DNA of 64,000 nt. Source: Devosia ureilytica (GTDB taxonomy: Bacteria; Pseudomonadota; Alphaproteobacteria; Rhizobiales; Devosiaceae). The translations under genes and the position numbers were made by a program. The DNA is taken from contig NZ_JAMZCU010000002.1 of NCBI RefSeq assembly GCF_024273195.1, forward strand, positions 496,001 to 560,000. Reading direction: 5' to 3'. The notes under the pieces were generated by a model that saw nothing but the letters and a program-made list of their open reading frames with translations, was not told where the DNA came from and did not search any database. Below, one piece after another: positions 35,671 through 44,564 of this stretch; position 1 is the stretch's first letter; every line of letters starts with the position of its first letter.

Positions 35671-37031
35671 CACACCGCCTCCAGATAGGCGGAAAATTCG
35701 AGATCGGTCACCTGCGAGGCAAAGCCGGCAATCTCCTGGCGCTTGCAGGCCACGAACATGGATTGCAGCGCATTGTCGAAAATGCGCGGCACCATGCCAC
35801 CGTCCTCAAAGGCATTGACCGCCGAGGCCCAGTCGGCCGGCAGCTTGGGCAAGCGCTCGGAATAGGCGCGTCCCTTGAACGGCTTTGGCGGCTTGATCTG
35901 GTCTTCGATGCCCACAAGCGCGGCGCCGAGAATGCCGGCCAGCACCAGATAGGGATTGGCGTCGGCGCCCGAAACGCGGTGCTCGATGCGGCGCGCCTTG
36001 GGATTGCCGCCCGGAATGCGAACCGCCGTGGTGCGGTTTTCATAGCCCCAGGACACGGCGCTGGGCGCATGCGTGTCGGGCCGGAGGCGCCGGTAGGAGT
36101 TGAAATGGGGCGCAAAGAGCAGCGTGGTTTCAGCCATGCCGGCGAGCAGGCCGCCTACAGCGTGGTGCATGACTTCCGAACCGCTTTCGGTGCCATCGTC
36201 AAAGACATTGACGCCGGACACGTCGTTGAGGCTGAAATGCACGTGAAAGCCATTGCCCGAGCGGGCGCCATAGGGCTTGGCCATGAAGGTGGCGACCAGA
36301 TTGTGCTTGCGCGCCACGCCCTTGACGATGCGCTTGAACAGCACCGCGTCATCGGCGGCCTTGAGTCCATCGGTATGGAGCAGGTTGATTTCGAACTGGC
36401 CGATGCCGTTTTCCGCCACCGCGGTATCGGCGGGCACATTCTGCTGCTCGCATTGGAGATAAACGTCGCGGAAGAACTCGCCAAAATCCTCCAGCTCGTC
36501 GAGCGAAAGAATGGCGTCCGAATCGAGCCGCTTGCCGGTATAGGGCGAAATCGGCGGCTGCGCCGAATCGGGGTTGGGATCGACGAGGTAGAATTCGAGC
36601 TCGGTGGCGACAACGGGTTTGAGACCATGTTCGGCATAGCGCCGGAGCACATGGGCCAGCGCCTGGCGCGGATCGCCCAGGAACGGCGTGCGCGCATCCT
36701 CGAACAGCCAGAGCGGAATCATGGCGCTGGGGCGCGTGGTCCAGTTGATGGGCAGCGCGCCGCGCCCCGTGGGGCTGCAGATGCCATCGGTATCACCACT
36801 GGAAAAGACCATGGGGTTGCCCACGATATCCTCGCCCCACACATCCACGCCGACAATCGAAAGCGGCATGCGAATGCCGTTTTCGGCCACGCGGCGCGCC
36901 TGGTCGATGGGAATGCGCTTGCCGCGCAAAATTCCGTTGAGGTCGCACACCGCGGTGTGCAGAACTTCCACCTGAGGATTGTCTGCCAGCCAGGAGACAA
37001 TGTCTTCGTTTGCGATCGTTTCGGAACTCAT
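35670..37031 (-). CDS. puuA: Gamma-glutamylputrescine synthetase (glutamine synthetase family)
   Basis: This 453-residue GS-family ligase has the N-terminal CDLNGILRGKRIP motif, the VVATELEFYLVDP active-site glutamate strand, NGFHVHFSL, and PSAVSWGYENRTTAVRIPGG. It joins glutamate to putrescine in the first step of the Puu pathway. The ATG at 37031 is divergent from puuD. puuB is directly downstream and overlaps it. Some GS-like enzymes of this group act on other amines. Confidence 0.88.
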   Translation of the reverse strand: MSSETIANEDIVSWLADNPQVEVLHTAVCDLNGILRGKRIPIDQARRVAENGIRMPLSIVGVDVWGEDIVGNPMVFSSGDTDGICSPTGRGALPINWTTRPSAMIPLWLFEDARTPFLGDPRQALAHVLRRYAEHGLKPVVATELEFYLVDPNPDSAQPPISPYTGKRLDSDAILSLDELEDFGEFFRDVYLQCEQQNVPADTAVAENGIGQFEINLLHTDGLKAADDAVLFKRIVKGVARKHNLVATFMAKPYGARSGNGFHVHFSLNDVSGVNVFDDGTESGSEVMHHAVGGLLAGMAETTLLFAPHFNSYRRLRPDTHAPSAVSWGYENRTTAVRIPGGNPKARRIEHRVSGADANPYLVLAGILGAALVGIEDQIKPPKPFKGRAYSERLPKLPADWASAVNAFEDGGMVPRIFDNALQSMFVACKRQEIAGFASQVTDLEFSAYLEAV

Positions 37032-37111
37032 GCCTGTCCGTCGCCTTTTTTGTATGACATGACTTCAGCCTAGCAGGTGCTGGTGCAGAACGGGAAGCGG
37101 GTGCGGCAACA

Positions 37112-37903
37112 ATGCCAAATTCAGACACGCAAAGGCTCCAGCATCGGCCTGTGATCGGGGTTATCGCCTGTGGGCGCACGGTCGAGGGCGAACCGGCCCA
37201 GGCGGTCAAGCACCGCTATCTCGAGGCCGTCGAACGATTTGCCGAGGCCGTGCCGCTGATCGTGCCCTCCAACCAGGCCATGGCCAATGCTGCCGAAATC
37301 GTGGGGCGCCTCGATGCGCTAGTGCTGACCGGCAGTAATTCCAACATTGCGCCACGCCATTATGGGTCTTCGAGCCAGGGACAGGCCCCCATCGATGATG
37401 GTCGCGACGATTTCAGCCAGGCGCTGATCCAGGCGGCGATTACCGCTGCCAAGCCGGTATTCGGCATTTGCCGGGGCCTCCAGGAAATCAATGTGGCGCT
37501 GGGCGGTACGCTACGCGACCTGCGCGAGACCGGCCTGGCCGCCAAGCACCATGCGCCCGCCGAGGCCGCGCTGGACGAGATGTTCGGCTATTCCCATCCC
37601 ATCAAAATCAGCGCCAATGGTATGTTGCACCGTTTTGTCGAGGCCACGACGCTGGTGGTCAACAGCGTTCACTTCCAGGCCATCGACCGCCTGGCCGAGG
37701 GACTGGTGGTCAATGCCACCGGCCCCGATGGCGTCATCGAGGCTGTCGCGGCGACCCATACGCCGGCGCCGGTCTTTGCCGTGCAATGGCACCCCGAATG
37801 GCTGCCCGAGAACCGGCCGCACGATCTGGCCTTCTGGCATTATCTGGGGGAGGCGGCGCGCATGCGCTATTTGCCGGCCCCGGGCGCGGAGCTGACCCAA
37901 TGA
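37112..37903 (+). CDS. puuD: Gamma-glutamyl-GABA hydrolase (class I amidotransferase fold)
   Basis: This 263-residue protein has the nucleophile Cys120 in FGICRGLQEIN, the His in VQWHPEW and a following Glu completing the triad, plus the oxyanion-type TGSNSNIAPRHYG. It releases GABA from gamma-glutamyl-GABA in putrescine degradation. It is divergent from puuA with 80 nt between and overlaps puuC by 4 nt. Confidence 0.88.
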   Translation: MPNSDTQRLQHRPVIGVIACGRTVEGEPAQAVKHRYLEAVERFAEAVPLIVPSNQAMANAAEIVGRLDALVLTGSNSNIAPRHYGSSSQGQAPIDDGRDDFSQALIQAAITAAKPVFGICRGLQEINVALGGTLRDLRETGLAAKHHAPAEAALDEMFGYSHPIKISANGMLHRFVEATTLVVNSVHFQAIDRLAEGLVVNATGPDGVIEAVAATHTPAPVFAVQWHPEWLPENRPHDLAFWHYLGEAARMRYLPAPGAELTQ

Positions 37904-39327
37904 CCCCATTTGCAACCCGATTGTTCATCAATGGCCAGTTCGTCGCGGGCCAGGGCCCGGTCGAAACCGCCTTCGAGCCGGCGCTGGGCAAGCCGCTGGC
38001 CGATATTGCCTCTGCCAGCCCGGCGCAGGTCGACGAGGCTGTCCGGGCGGCCCATGCCGCCTATAAGGTCTGGTCAAGGCGCCCCCCGCGTGACCGCAGC
38101 GCTGCACTATTTGCCATTGCCGCAGCCATTGAGGCGCGCGCCGATACCCTGGCCGAGGTCGAGTCCCGCAATGCCGGCAAGCCGTTGCGCTTCGTCAAGG
38201 CCGGCGAACTGGCCAATGTCGCCGATGTATTTCGCTTTTTTGGCACCGCCGTGCGCAATATGCCCGCCCCGGCGGCGGGCAATTATCGTGGTGCGGGACG
38301 CACGAGCCTGGTCCGTCGCGACCCCATCGGCGTGATCGCCCAGATCGCGCCATGGAACTATCCGCTGTTGATGGCGGCCTGGAAGATCGCCCCCGCGATT
38401 GCTGCGGGCAATGCGGTGGTGATCAAGCCCTCGGAAATGACGCCGCTGAGCCTTCTGGCGCTGAGCGAAATCTTTGCCGAGATATTGCCGCCCGGCGTCG
38501 TCAATGTGGTCTGCGGCAATGGCCCCGATGTGGGGCAGGCGCTGATCACCCATGACCTGGTGCGGATGATTTCGCTGACCGGCGACGTGCGCACCGGCCG
38601 TGCGGTGCTGCAGGCCGCCGCCGGGCCGATGATCAAGCGTACCCATCTCGAACTGGGCGGCAAGGCGCCGGTGATCGTCTGTGCCGACGCCGATCTCGAT
38701 AAACTCGTCGAAACTCTGCGCGAAGCCAGCTTCTACAATGCCGGGCAGGACTGCACTGCCGCCTGCCGCATCCTGGCCCACCGCGATGTGGTCCAGCCGC
38801 TGACCGACCGGCTCGAAGCCATGATCGGCGCGCTGGTCTATGGCCGTCCCGAACGGGACGATGTGGAATTCGGCCCGGTGATCAGCGCCCGCCAGCACGA
38901 GCGCGTCGATGGTTTTGTCGAGCGGGCGCGGGCAGAGGGCTATGACGTAATGCAAGGCGCCAAGGCCGAAACGGAGGGCTATTTCTTCTCGCCCACGCTG
39001 GTGGCGGCCCCTATCGAGGCCGAAATCGTCCAGAAGGAAGTGTTCGGGCCGGTGCTCAGCATCACCCCCTTTGACGACAACCAGCAGGCGCTGGACTGGG
39101 CCAATGCCTCCGAATATGGGCTGGGCTCGTCGGTCTGGTCGCAAAAGACCGAAGTGGCGATGGAAATCGCCAATGCGCTCGAATATGGCGTCACCTGGAT
39201 CAATACCCACGGCGTCATGGCCACCGAAATGCCCCATGGCGGCATGAAGAATTCGGGCTATGGGTCCGATCTCTCCATGCAATCGCTGCTCGACTACACC
39301 CAGATCCGCCATCTGATGCTGGGGTAA
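37900..39327 (+). CDS. puuC: Aminobutyraldehyde-type aldehyde dehydrogenase
   Basis: This 475-residue NAD(P)-dependent aldehyde dehydrogenase has the cofactor motif IAPWNYPLLMAAWK, the general base in LELGGKAPVIV and the nucleophile Cys in AGQDCTAACR. It would oxidise gamma-glutamyl-aminobutyraldehyde or 4-aminobutanal between PuuB and PuuD. The ATG at 37900 overlaps the puuD stop by 4 nt; the longer open frame upstream lies within puuD and is rejected. Confidence 0.87.
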   Translation: MTPFATRLFINGQFVAGQGPVETAFEPALGKPLADIASASPAQVDEAVRAAHAAYKVWSRRPPRDRSAALFAIAAAIEARADTLAEVESRNAGKPLRFVKAGELANVADVFRFFGTAVRNMPAPAAGNYRGAGRTSLVRRDPIGVIAQIAPWNYPLLMAAWKIAPAIAAGNAVVIKPSEMTPLSLLALSEIFAEILPPGVVNVVCGNGPDVGQALITHDLVRMISLTGDVRTGRAVLQAAAGPMIKRTHLELGGKAPVIVCADADLDKLVETLREASFYNAGQDCTAACRILAHRDVVQPLTDRLEAMIGALVYGRPERDDVEFGPVISARQHERVDGFVERARAEGYDVMQGAKAETEGYFFSPTLVAAPIEAEIVQKEVFGPVLSITPFDDNQQALDWANASEYGLGSSVWSQKTEVAMEIANALEYGVTWINTHGVMATEMPHGGMKNSGYGSDLSMQSLLDYTQIRHLMLG

Positions 39328-39338
39328 GCGCCGTCTGA

Positions 39339-39464
39339 TCGACCTTCGATCGCCCGCTTCTGGCCCGCGGCGCCTCGGACGAACTCGCTGAAATCATCCG
39401 CCGGCACATTCAGGGGCCCAAGGAGTTCTATCTGCAGGCGACATACATCCAGGGCGCTATCTAG
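39339..39464 (+). pseudogene. Remnant of a GntR/FCD-family regulator (C-terminal end)
   Basis: A 41-codon open segment without a start (a TGA precedes it directly) reads DRPLLARGASDELAEIIRRH followed by IQGPKEFY and ends at TAG 39462-39464. The pattern is that of the last helices of an FCD ligand domain. It begins 11 nt after the puuC stop. I infer a decayed regulator gene, perhaps a former puu regulator. Confidence 0.5.
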
Positions 39465-39484
39465 GCGGCTTAGAGGCCGACAGG

Positions 39485-42424
39485 TCAGGGCACCTGCATT
39501 GCAGCGGTCCTGGTGATCTGCAATTTCCAGCCGGCGGCGGGGGTGTCTTCGAGGTTGAGGCGTCCGACCATGTCGTAGAGGCGATCGGCGTCTGGGCCGC
39601 TGGCCGTGCAGAGGCGATCCTGGAGATAGAATGGCGGAGTGGCCTGGTAGTAAAGCCGCGCCTGGACGCCGGCGGGTTCGCCATTGAAGGTGGCGCGGTC
39701 GATCTCGTAGTTGAGGCTGTCAAAGCCCCCCTGCTGATAGGCCGGATCGTCATGAACCACATGGGGACCAGCCTCTTCTGCCAGCTCGGCGCCGGCCCCG
39801 AGCGCTTCGGCGATAGCCTGGCGCTCTGCCAAGGGCAGGAAGCCGTCGGGGAGAATGCGGTTGTCCTTTACGGGTGCGCAGATCGACAGGAAGCTGGTGG
39901 TCAATGCGCCGGTCGGGGGTGCACCGGGCCCGCAAACTGATGTGTCCCCGGACGGGGCGGACACCAATTCCTGATAGATTTGAGCCTGCGACGGACTGGT
40001 GATCGTGGCAAAGTGCGGCTGGTGCAGGCGCGCCTGAGGCGCAATGCGGGCCGAGCAGTCGTCCTGCCACCAATATTCGCCATCGAGCGGCTTGCCATTG
40101 GCGTCGATCAAGGCGCCGGCCGCATTCGTTCCGCCCGACTGCCAGAGCACTTTGCCGCCGGCATCGAGCACGGAGAATTCGAGGAAGGCCCGGCGGAAGC
40201 CTACGCCCGATGGGAACTTGTGACCGGTCTTGTTGGTGACCGTCACCGTTGCGGTCAGCTTGTCGCCCTCGATCCCGACATCGGAGATGGCGAGATCGGC
40301 CGTGTTTAGGGCGGCCTGGTCGATCATGGCCTGTTCGGTTCGCAGCAACGGGTCGGTACCCTTGGCGCCCAGCATGGGGTCCTTGATGGGGATGCCCAGA
40401 ATTTCGGGAAACTGCTGGGCCATCTCGATCAGAAAGACGTTGAGGCCGACAAGGGTGTGCAGTGCAAAGCCATCGCGCACCGGCAAGTCGATCTCCGCCG
40501 GGGGCAGGGTATGCTCGGCCATTGGAAAGTTCGAGTATTCCTCGATGCTGGCCATTTTAGAGCGATAGGGCACGCCATTGGCGTCGCGACTTGGCATGTG
40601 GCACTCCTGACACGAAGTCGGATTGGCACCCGGACCCATCGGCAGGGCTCCATCCGGCGTCGTGCCGGTGCGATAGGCGCTGAAGGCCCATTCTGGATAG
40701 GTGGTCTGCTCATAGACATGCCCGAGGGTCTTGCCGTCGTGCAGCACCGGCAAATGAACCGTGTGGCAGCTGCCACAGACTTCCGAACTCGAAATCGTCT
40801 CGTGATGCTCAGGATCTATCCCCATGGCATGTTGCATGGGTTCGGCTTGCGGGGCCTCAAAGGGCCCGATCAGGCTATCGGGTGGTCCGACCAGGAAACT
40901 GCCGGTAAATGTGCGCGCGAAGCCGCGACTGTCTGGATTGAGCAAGTCCTGGCGTTCGCTTACGCAGGCGTTTTCCGGCGCAGCGGCTTGCGCCTCGGTG
41001 GCCCGATCACCCAGCGCCATGCGATGGCAAGCGGTGCAGGTAATCCCGTCGCGCGCCAACATGGCATATTTTGCGACATCCGGCCCATCGCCGCTTTTCA
41101 CCCAGGGCAGGGTGTCCAGAACCGATCGGGTAAAAGGCGCGCAGGCATCGCCCTTGGCGACGGTGTCGATATTGAATTGTCGTTCTCCGGCAATGCCATG
41201 ACAGCCCAGGCAGACCGTTTGTACCAGGTCCCCGTCGTCCTTGTGAAAGGTCTGCACCTCGCTGGCCAATTGGGCAAAGAAGAACGGGTCCCGTCCGGCA
41301 AGACCCATCGGCGAGGTGCGCCAGGTTGCATAGGGGGAAAGATTGGCCAGGTCGTCGCCATGCGGATTGGGCTGGGTCATGTCGAACTGCAGGCCCGTGC
41401 TCCCCGCGTCGTGACAGCCAAGGCACTGGCTTGAGGTCAGGAAGGTGTCGGCGGCCGTGGGGCCACCAGCGCCTACCCAGGTGTTGTCGTAGGTTTGCGA
41501 GGGCATCGTCGCCACACCCCCAACCGGCGGCAGCGTCTGGGCATAGGCTCGCAGATCCGCAATGACGGCCATGTCGACCGTGTCGTGCGGTTTGGAGAGC
41601 TGCAAGCTGCCGTCGGGCGCACGCACATCCTCGTGGTGCACGCTGGCGGGTTGCGAGGCGAAAAAATTCTGGCTCAGGAAGACCTGAGGGCGGCCTGGCT
41701 GCCCTTCCATGTTTGTCGGCGTGGCAAATGTCAGGTTGTTTTCTGCCGAGGCATGGCAGTTCATGCAGTATTGGGCAAAGCCCATATTGGGGATGCTATT
41801 GCCCGGGCCGGCTGGCCAGTCGGGAACCCAGCTGTCGGGCGCAAAGCCATACCAACCCCAGAACCAGCCATCAAAGGATGCCGCAGGGTCGCGTACCATG
41901 ATCGCAGCACCGCTGGTGGGGAACAGGTGCAGCGGGTCGACCTTGGCGCAATCGCCGGCCGGCGCAGGAAACATCTCCTTGACCATCACGCCACCCTTGG
42001 GCACTGGCGGGATGGCATCGGACGCGGGGGCATCCGCGCCCCGATTGGCCACCAGCCATTCGGCCATTTCGGGCGAATACCAGATGACAACCGGGGCATG
42101 GGTGCCGTGATAGCTGCCCTGCCAGCTGCCGTCGCCGAGCACTGCAGTAAAGGGGCCGGTATCGCGGATGGATTTGTCCCGCACCCAGCCCGTGTCGGCG
42201 TTGCGATGGCAGTAATTGCCCAGGAAACTATCGAGCTTGTTCTCGTAAACATCGAGGGGGAAGCCGCCCGGGTTCCGAATGTCGACTTCGAGTGTCTGGC
42301 ACAAGTCCTTGTCGACCGGCACCAGCGCCTGGGTGCGCTCCGCTGTGCAGCTTCCTGCCAGGGCGCCGCCTGTCGACAGGCCTGACAGTGCCAAAGCCAT
42401 GGCGACAGTTCTGATCAGGTTCAT
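39485..42424 (-). CDS. Exported multihaem cytochrome c (six CxxCH)
   Basis: This 979-residue protein has a signal peptide (MNLIRTVAMALALSGLSTGG, cleavage near ALA). Six haem c motifs occur: CMNCH (220), CLGCH (334), CLGCH (405), CTACH (463), CGSCH (550) and CQECH (605). The first 200 residues are Trp/Tyr-rich. The C-terminal 350 residues are mostly beta, with TATVTVTNKTGHKFPSGVGF resembling the domain that ends several multihaem cytochromes. There is no membrane anchor, so it is periplasmic. GGAGGGG precedes the ATG. It is last in a probable four-gene operon. The substrate is unknown. Confidence 0.88.
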   Translation of the reverse strand: MNLIRTVAMALALSGLSTGGALAGSCTAERTQALVPVDKDLCQTLEVDIRNPGGFPLDVYENKLDSFLGNYCHRNADTGWVRDKSIRDTGPFTAVLGDGSWQGSYHGTHAPVVIWYSPEMAEWLVANRGADAPASDAIPPVPKGGVMVKEMFPAPAGDCAKVDPLHLFPTSGAAIMVRDPAASFDGWFWGWYGFAPDSWVPDWPAGPGNSIPNMGFAQYCMNCHASAENNLTFATPTNMEGQPGRPQVFLSQNFFASQPASVHHEDVRAPDGSLQLSKPHDTVDMAVIADLRAYAQTLPPVGGVATMPSQTYDNTWVGAGGPTAADTFLTSSQCLGCHDAGSTGLQFDMTQPNPHGDDLANLSPYATWRTSPMGLAGRDPFFFAQLASEVQTFHKDDGDLVQTVCLGCHGIAGERQFNIDTVAKGDACAPFTRSVLDTLPWVKSGDGPDVAKYAMLARDGITCTACHRMALGDRATEAQAAAPENACVSERQDLLNPDSRGFARTFTGSFLVGPPDSLIGPFEAPQAEPMQHAMGIDPEHHETISSSEVCGSCHTVHLPVLHDGKTLGHVYEQTTYPEWAFSAYRTGTTPDGALPMGPGANPTSCQECHMPSRDANGVPYRSKMASIEEYSNFPMAEHTLPPAEIDLPVRDGFALHTLVGLNVFLIEMAQQFPEILGIPIKDPMLGAKGTDPLLRTEQAMIDQAALNTADLAISDVGIEGDKLTATVTVTNKTGHKFPSGVGFRRAFLEFSVLDAGGKVLWQSGGTNAAGALIDANGKPLDGEYWWQDDCSARIAPQARLHQPHFATITSPSQAQIYQELVSAPSGDTSVCGPGAPPTGALTTSFLSICAPVKDNRILPDGFLPLAERQAIAEALGAGAELAEEAGPHVVHDDPAYQQGGFDSLNYEIDRATFNGEPAGVQARLYYQATPPFYLQDRLCTASGPDADRLYDMVGRLNLEDTPAAGWKLQITRTAAMQVP

Positions 42425-42481
42425 TGTCCCCGTCCCCTCCCTCACCAGAGCCCCCGCCAAACGGGCGGCGATCCTACGCTC

Positions 42482-43714
42482 TCATGGTTGAGGTTTGGCG
42501 CGGGCCAGCGACCACGCGTAATCGAGCAGCGTATAGGTCGCCGCATAAGGGCCCTCCATGCCCTTGATCCTGAACTGATCGGGATCGGGGGTGCCGAAAT
42601 AGCTGGTAATGCGCCCGTCCGGGGCCACATTGAACACAGACATCCGGCTGGCGCGCGGTGGGGCCAGCGGGTGGTCCTGGTGGCCGGGACCAAACTCGAA
42701 CGAGGCTGGCGCGTTGACATTGGGCCCGATAGTCGCCCGGACATGGCAGCTCATGCACGATGCAGTGGTTTGAAAACCGGTCTCCAACTCGGAATTGGCC
42801 AGGATCACGGGGTTGCCCATGTCGTCCGTGAACTCGATTTGAGAGCCCCTCAATCGATAGTTTTCCCAATGCGTGCCCTCGAGCCCCAGGCCTTCCGGGG
42901 CGAGGTTGCAGTCAAGCCGTTCAGGCGGACAGGCAAGGCTGTCGCGCGAGCGATTGAGCCAGCCCTCGTCGTGAATGCCATCCCGGAAAGGATTGTCGAC
43001 ATGCTCGAATGTCGACCAGTGCCATCGTGGCAATATCTTGGACATGATGTGCAGCGCCGTCAGGCCATACAGCAGCGTTTCGCCGCTCTCGGCATCCCGG
43101 AACCGGGACCAGTGATAGCGATCAGCTTGTTCGGGAGTAATGGGGCGCCACACCGCCTTGATCTCGATGGCCTCGGGCGGAAACGACACTTCGCGCTGCC
43201 CATAATAGAAGCGCTGTTGGCCCTGGGTCGAATAAAGCCCGTTCTCCCGAATATAGTCGAATGCCGGCCTGTTCATCCGCACTTCGTCGGCCTGATGCCC
43301 TTCCGTACCGGGCGGAATTGGCGGGATTTCGCGCAACAGGCTGAGCTGGAGCGGGCCGTCGGTCCCGTCAAGCTCGACCACGGTCTCGGGGTTGAACTCT
43401 TCCCAGGGCGCTGGCATGCCGCCGTTATCAGGATAGGCCGCACTGGCCAATATCCAGGTCTGGAAGACGACCGGCACTTCCGCCCCATAGGCTGCTTCCG
43501 GGTCCGCCATGCGCGTGTCCAGATCCGCCGGCCAGGTCAGGGCGCGGAACAATTGCCAGGCAAAGCGATCCGGCTCGCGCAGGGCGACTGCCGGGTCGTC
43601 GGGGACAGCCCATGGTGCGGCCGAACCCGCCCCGCCGGACCCCTCCTGGGCGCCGGCCGCGCCGGCTATCAGGCTCACAAGGGCGAGCATGGACACGATC
43701 CTGGTCAGGCGCAT
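42482..43714 (-). CDS. Exported mono-haem c protein of unknown family
   Basis: This 410-residue protein has a signal peptide (MRLTRIVSMLALVSLIAGAA) and a single CxxCH (CMSCH, 320-324) placed late, followed by NAPASFEFGPGHQDHP. The preceding 300 residues are Trp/Tyr-rich with no motif I recognise. The general style resembles the 979-residue cytochrome 57 nt downstream, so they may be partners. A GGGGAG site precedes the ATG. It could accept or donate electrons for an oxidation in the periplasm. Confidence 0.75.
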   Translation of the reverse strand: MRLTRIVSMLALVSLIAGAAGAQEGSGGAGSAAPWAVPDDPAVALREPDRFAWQLFRALTWPADLDTRMADPEAAYGAEVPVVFQTWILASAAYPDNGGMPAPWEEFNPETVVELDGTDGPLQLSLLREIPPIPPGTEGHQADEVRMNRPAFDYIRENGLYSTQGQQRFYYGQREVSFPPEAIEIKAVWRPITPEQADRYHWSRFRDAESGETLLYGLTALHIMSKILPRWHWSTFEHVDNPFRDGIHDEGWLNRSRDSLACPPERLDCNLAPEGLGLEGTHWENYRLRGSQIEFTDDMGNPVILANSELETGFQTTASCMSCHVRATIGPNVNAPASFEFGPGHQDHPLAPPRASRMSVFNVAPDGRITSYFGTPDPDQFRIKGMEGPYAATYTLLDYAWSLARAKPQP

Positions 43715-43780
43715 TATCGGCTCCCCCCTGTGGTCATCCAGTTTGCGGCCGTGCCCTCGAGCACGAGGTCCCGCAGCAGG

Positions 43781-44494
43781 CTAGATGAAATCCACCTTGC
43801 CGGTGGCAATGTCATAGATGGCGGCTGCCGTGTTCAGGCGACCGGACGCAAAGGCTTCCGAAAGAATGGGGCCTTCGGTCTGCGCCCGCTCGGCGTTGCG
43901 CCTGGCATTTTGCGCTGTGGCCGCCGCCAATAGGTCAGCCGGCTTGTCACCCATCACATCATAGACCGCGGGGCGAATGGCATTGACCAGGCTCGGAAGG
44001 TGGCCGGGGGGCAGTTCATTGTCGGCAATCGACTTGATCGTGGCGTCCACGGCACCGCAAGATGTGTGCCCGAGGATCACGATCGACTTGATGCCCAGCA
44101 CGGCCACGCCGTATTCGAGCGTGGCCAGTCCCTCTTCGCTGATGAAGTTGCCGGCCACGCGGACGACGAACAATTCGCCCGGGCCTTCATCGAAAATCAG
44201 TTCCGGCGCCACCCGGGAATCCGAGCAGCTGACAATGGCGGCAAAGGGCTGCTGTCCCTGCGTCCTGCTGACGCGCGTCAGGGAATGGTCGGTGTTGATC
44301 GCGGCATTGGCGACATAGCGCGCATTGCCCTCGATCAGGCGCTGCAGCGCCTCTTCCGGCGAAACAGGCGCAGCAGCGGCGGCGGCCTCTTCGGCACTCG
44401 CCTGGGTGGCTAGCGGGGCGGTCAGAGACAGCGCCAATCCCCCAGCGATCAATCCACGGCGGCTAATGGTTCCTGTATTGCAATCGTCGCACAT
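43781..44494 (-). CDS. Tat-exported beta-class carbonic anhydrase
   Basis: This 237-residue enzyme has zinc ligands in SCSDSRVAPE (Cys90, Asp92, Arg94) and GHTSCGAVD (His143, Cys146), which is the complete beta-CA set. The N-terminus TISRRGLIAGGLALSL is a twin-arginine signal, so CO2/bicarbonate exchange would occur in the periplasm. A CxxC at residues 2-5 (CDDC) lies before the signal. The ATG at 44494 follows GGGGGAAC. It is 66 nt upstream of the mono-haem gene. Confidence 0.9.
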   Translation of the reverse strand: MCDDCNTGTISRRGLIAGGLALSLTAPLATQASAEEAAAAAAPVSPEEALQRLIEGNARYVANAAINTDHSLTRVSRTQGQQPFAAIVSCSDSRVAPELIFDEGPGELFVVRVAGNFISEEGLATLEYGVAVLGIKSIVILGHTSCGAVDATIKSIADNELPPGHLPSLVNAIRPAVYDVMGDKPADLLAAATAQNARRNAERAQTEGPILSEAFASGRLNTAAAIYDIATGKVDFI

Positions 44495-44529
44495 AGAAGT
44501 TCCCCCTGTGATGTTGTCCAAATATTCAA

Positions 44530-44564
44530 ATTCTGTCGCGATGCAGATTTTGCGATTCTGTCGC
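44530..44564. repeat. 10-bp direct repeat before the carbonic anhydrase gene
   Basis: ATTCTGTCGC occurs at 44530-44539 and 44555-44564, 25 bp apart, in the 69-nt gap between the serine hydrolase and carbonic anhydrase genes. The spacing of about two helical turns would suit an activator site, but there is no independent support. Confidence 0.35.

Noticed and set aside
35613-37073. A 486-codon plus-strand frame opposite puuA.
   Set aside because: It is antisense to a glutamine-synthetase-family gene with intact motifs; its translation is His/Gly/Arg-rich and low in structure.
37468-37899. A 144-residue N-terminal extension of the PuuC dehydrogenase.
   Set aside because: It lies entirely within puuD in another frame; the ATG at 37900 overlaps the puuD stop as is usual for coupled genes.
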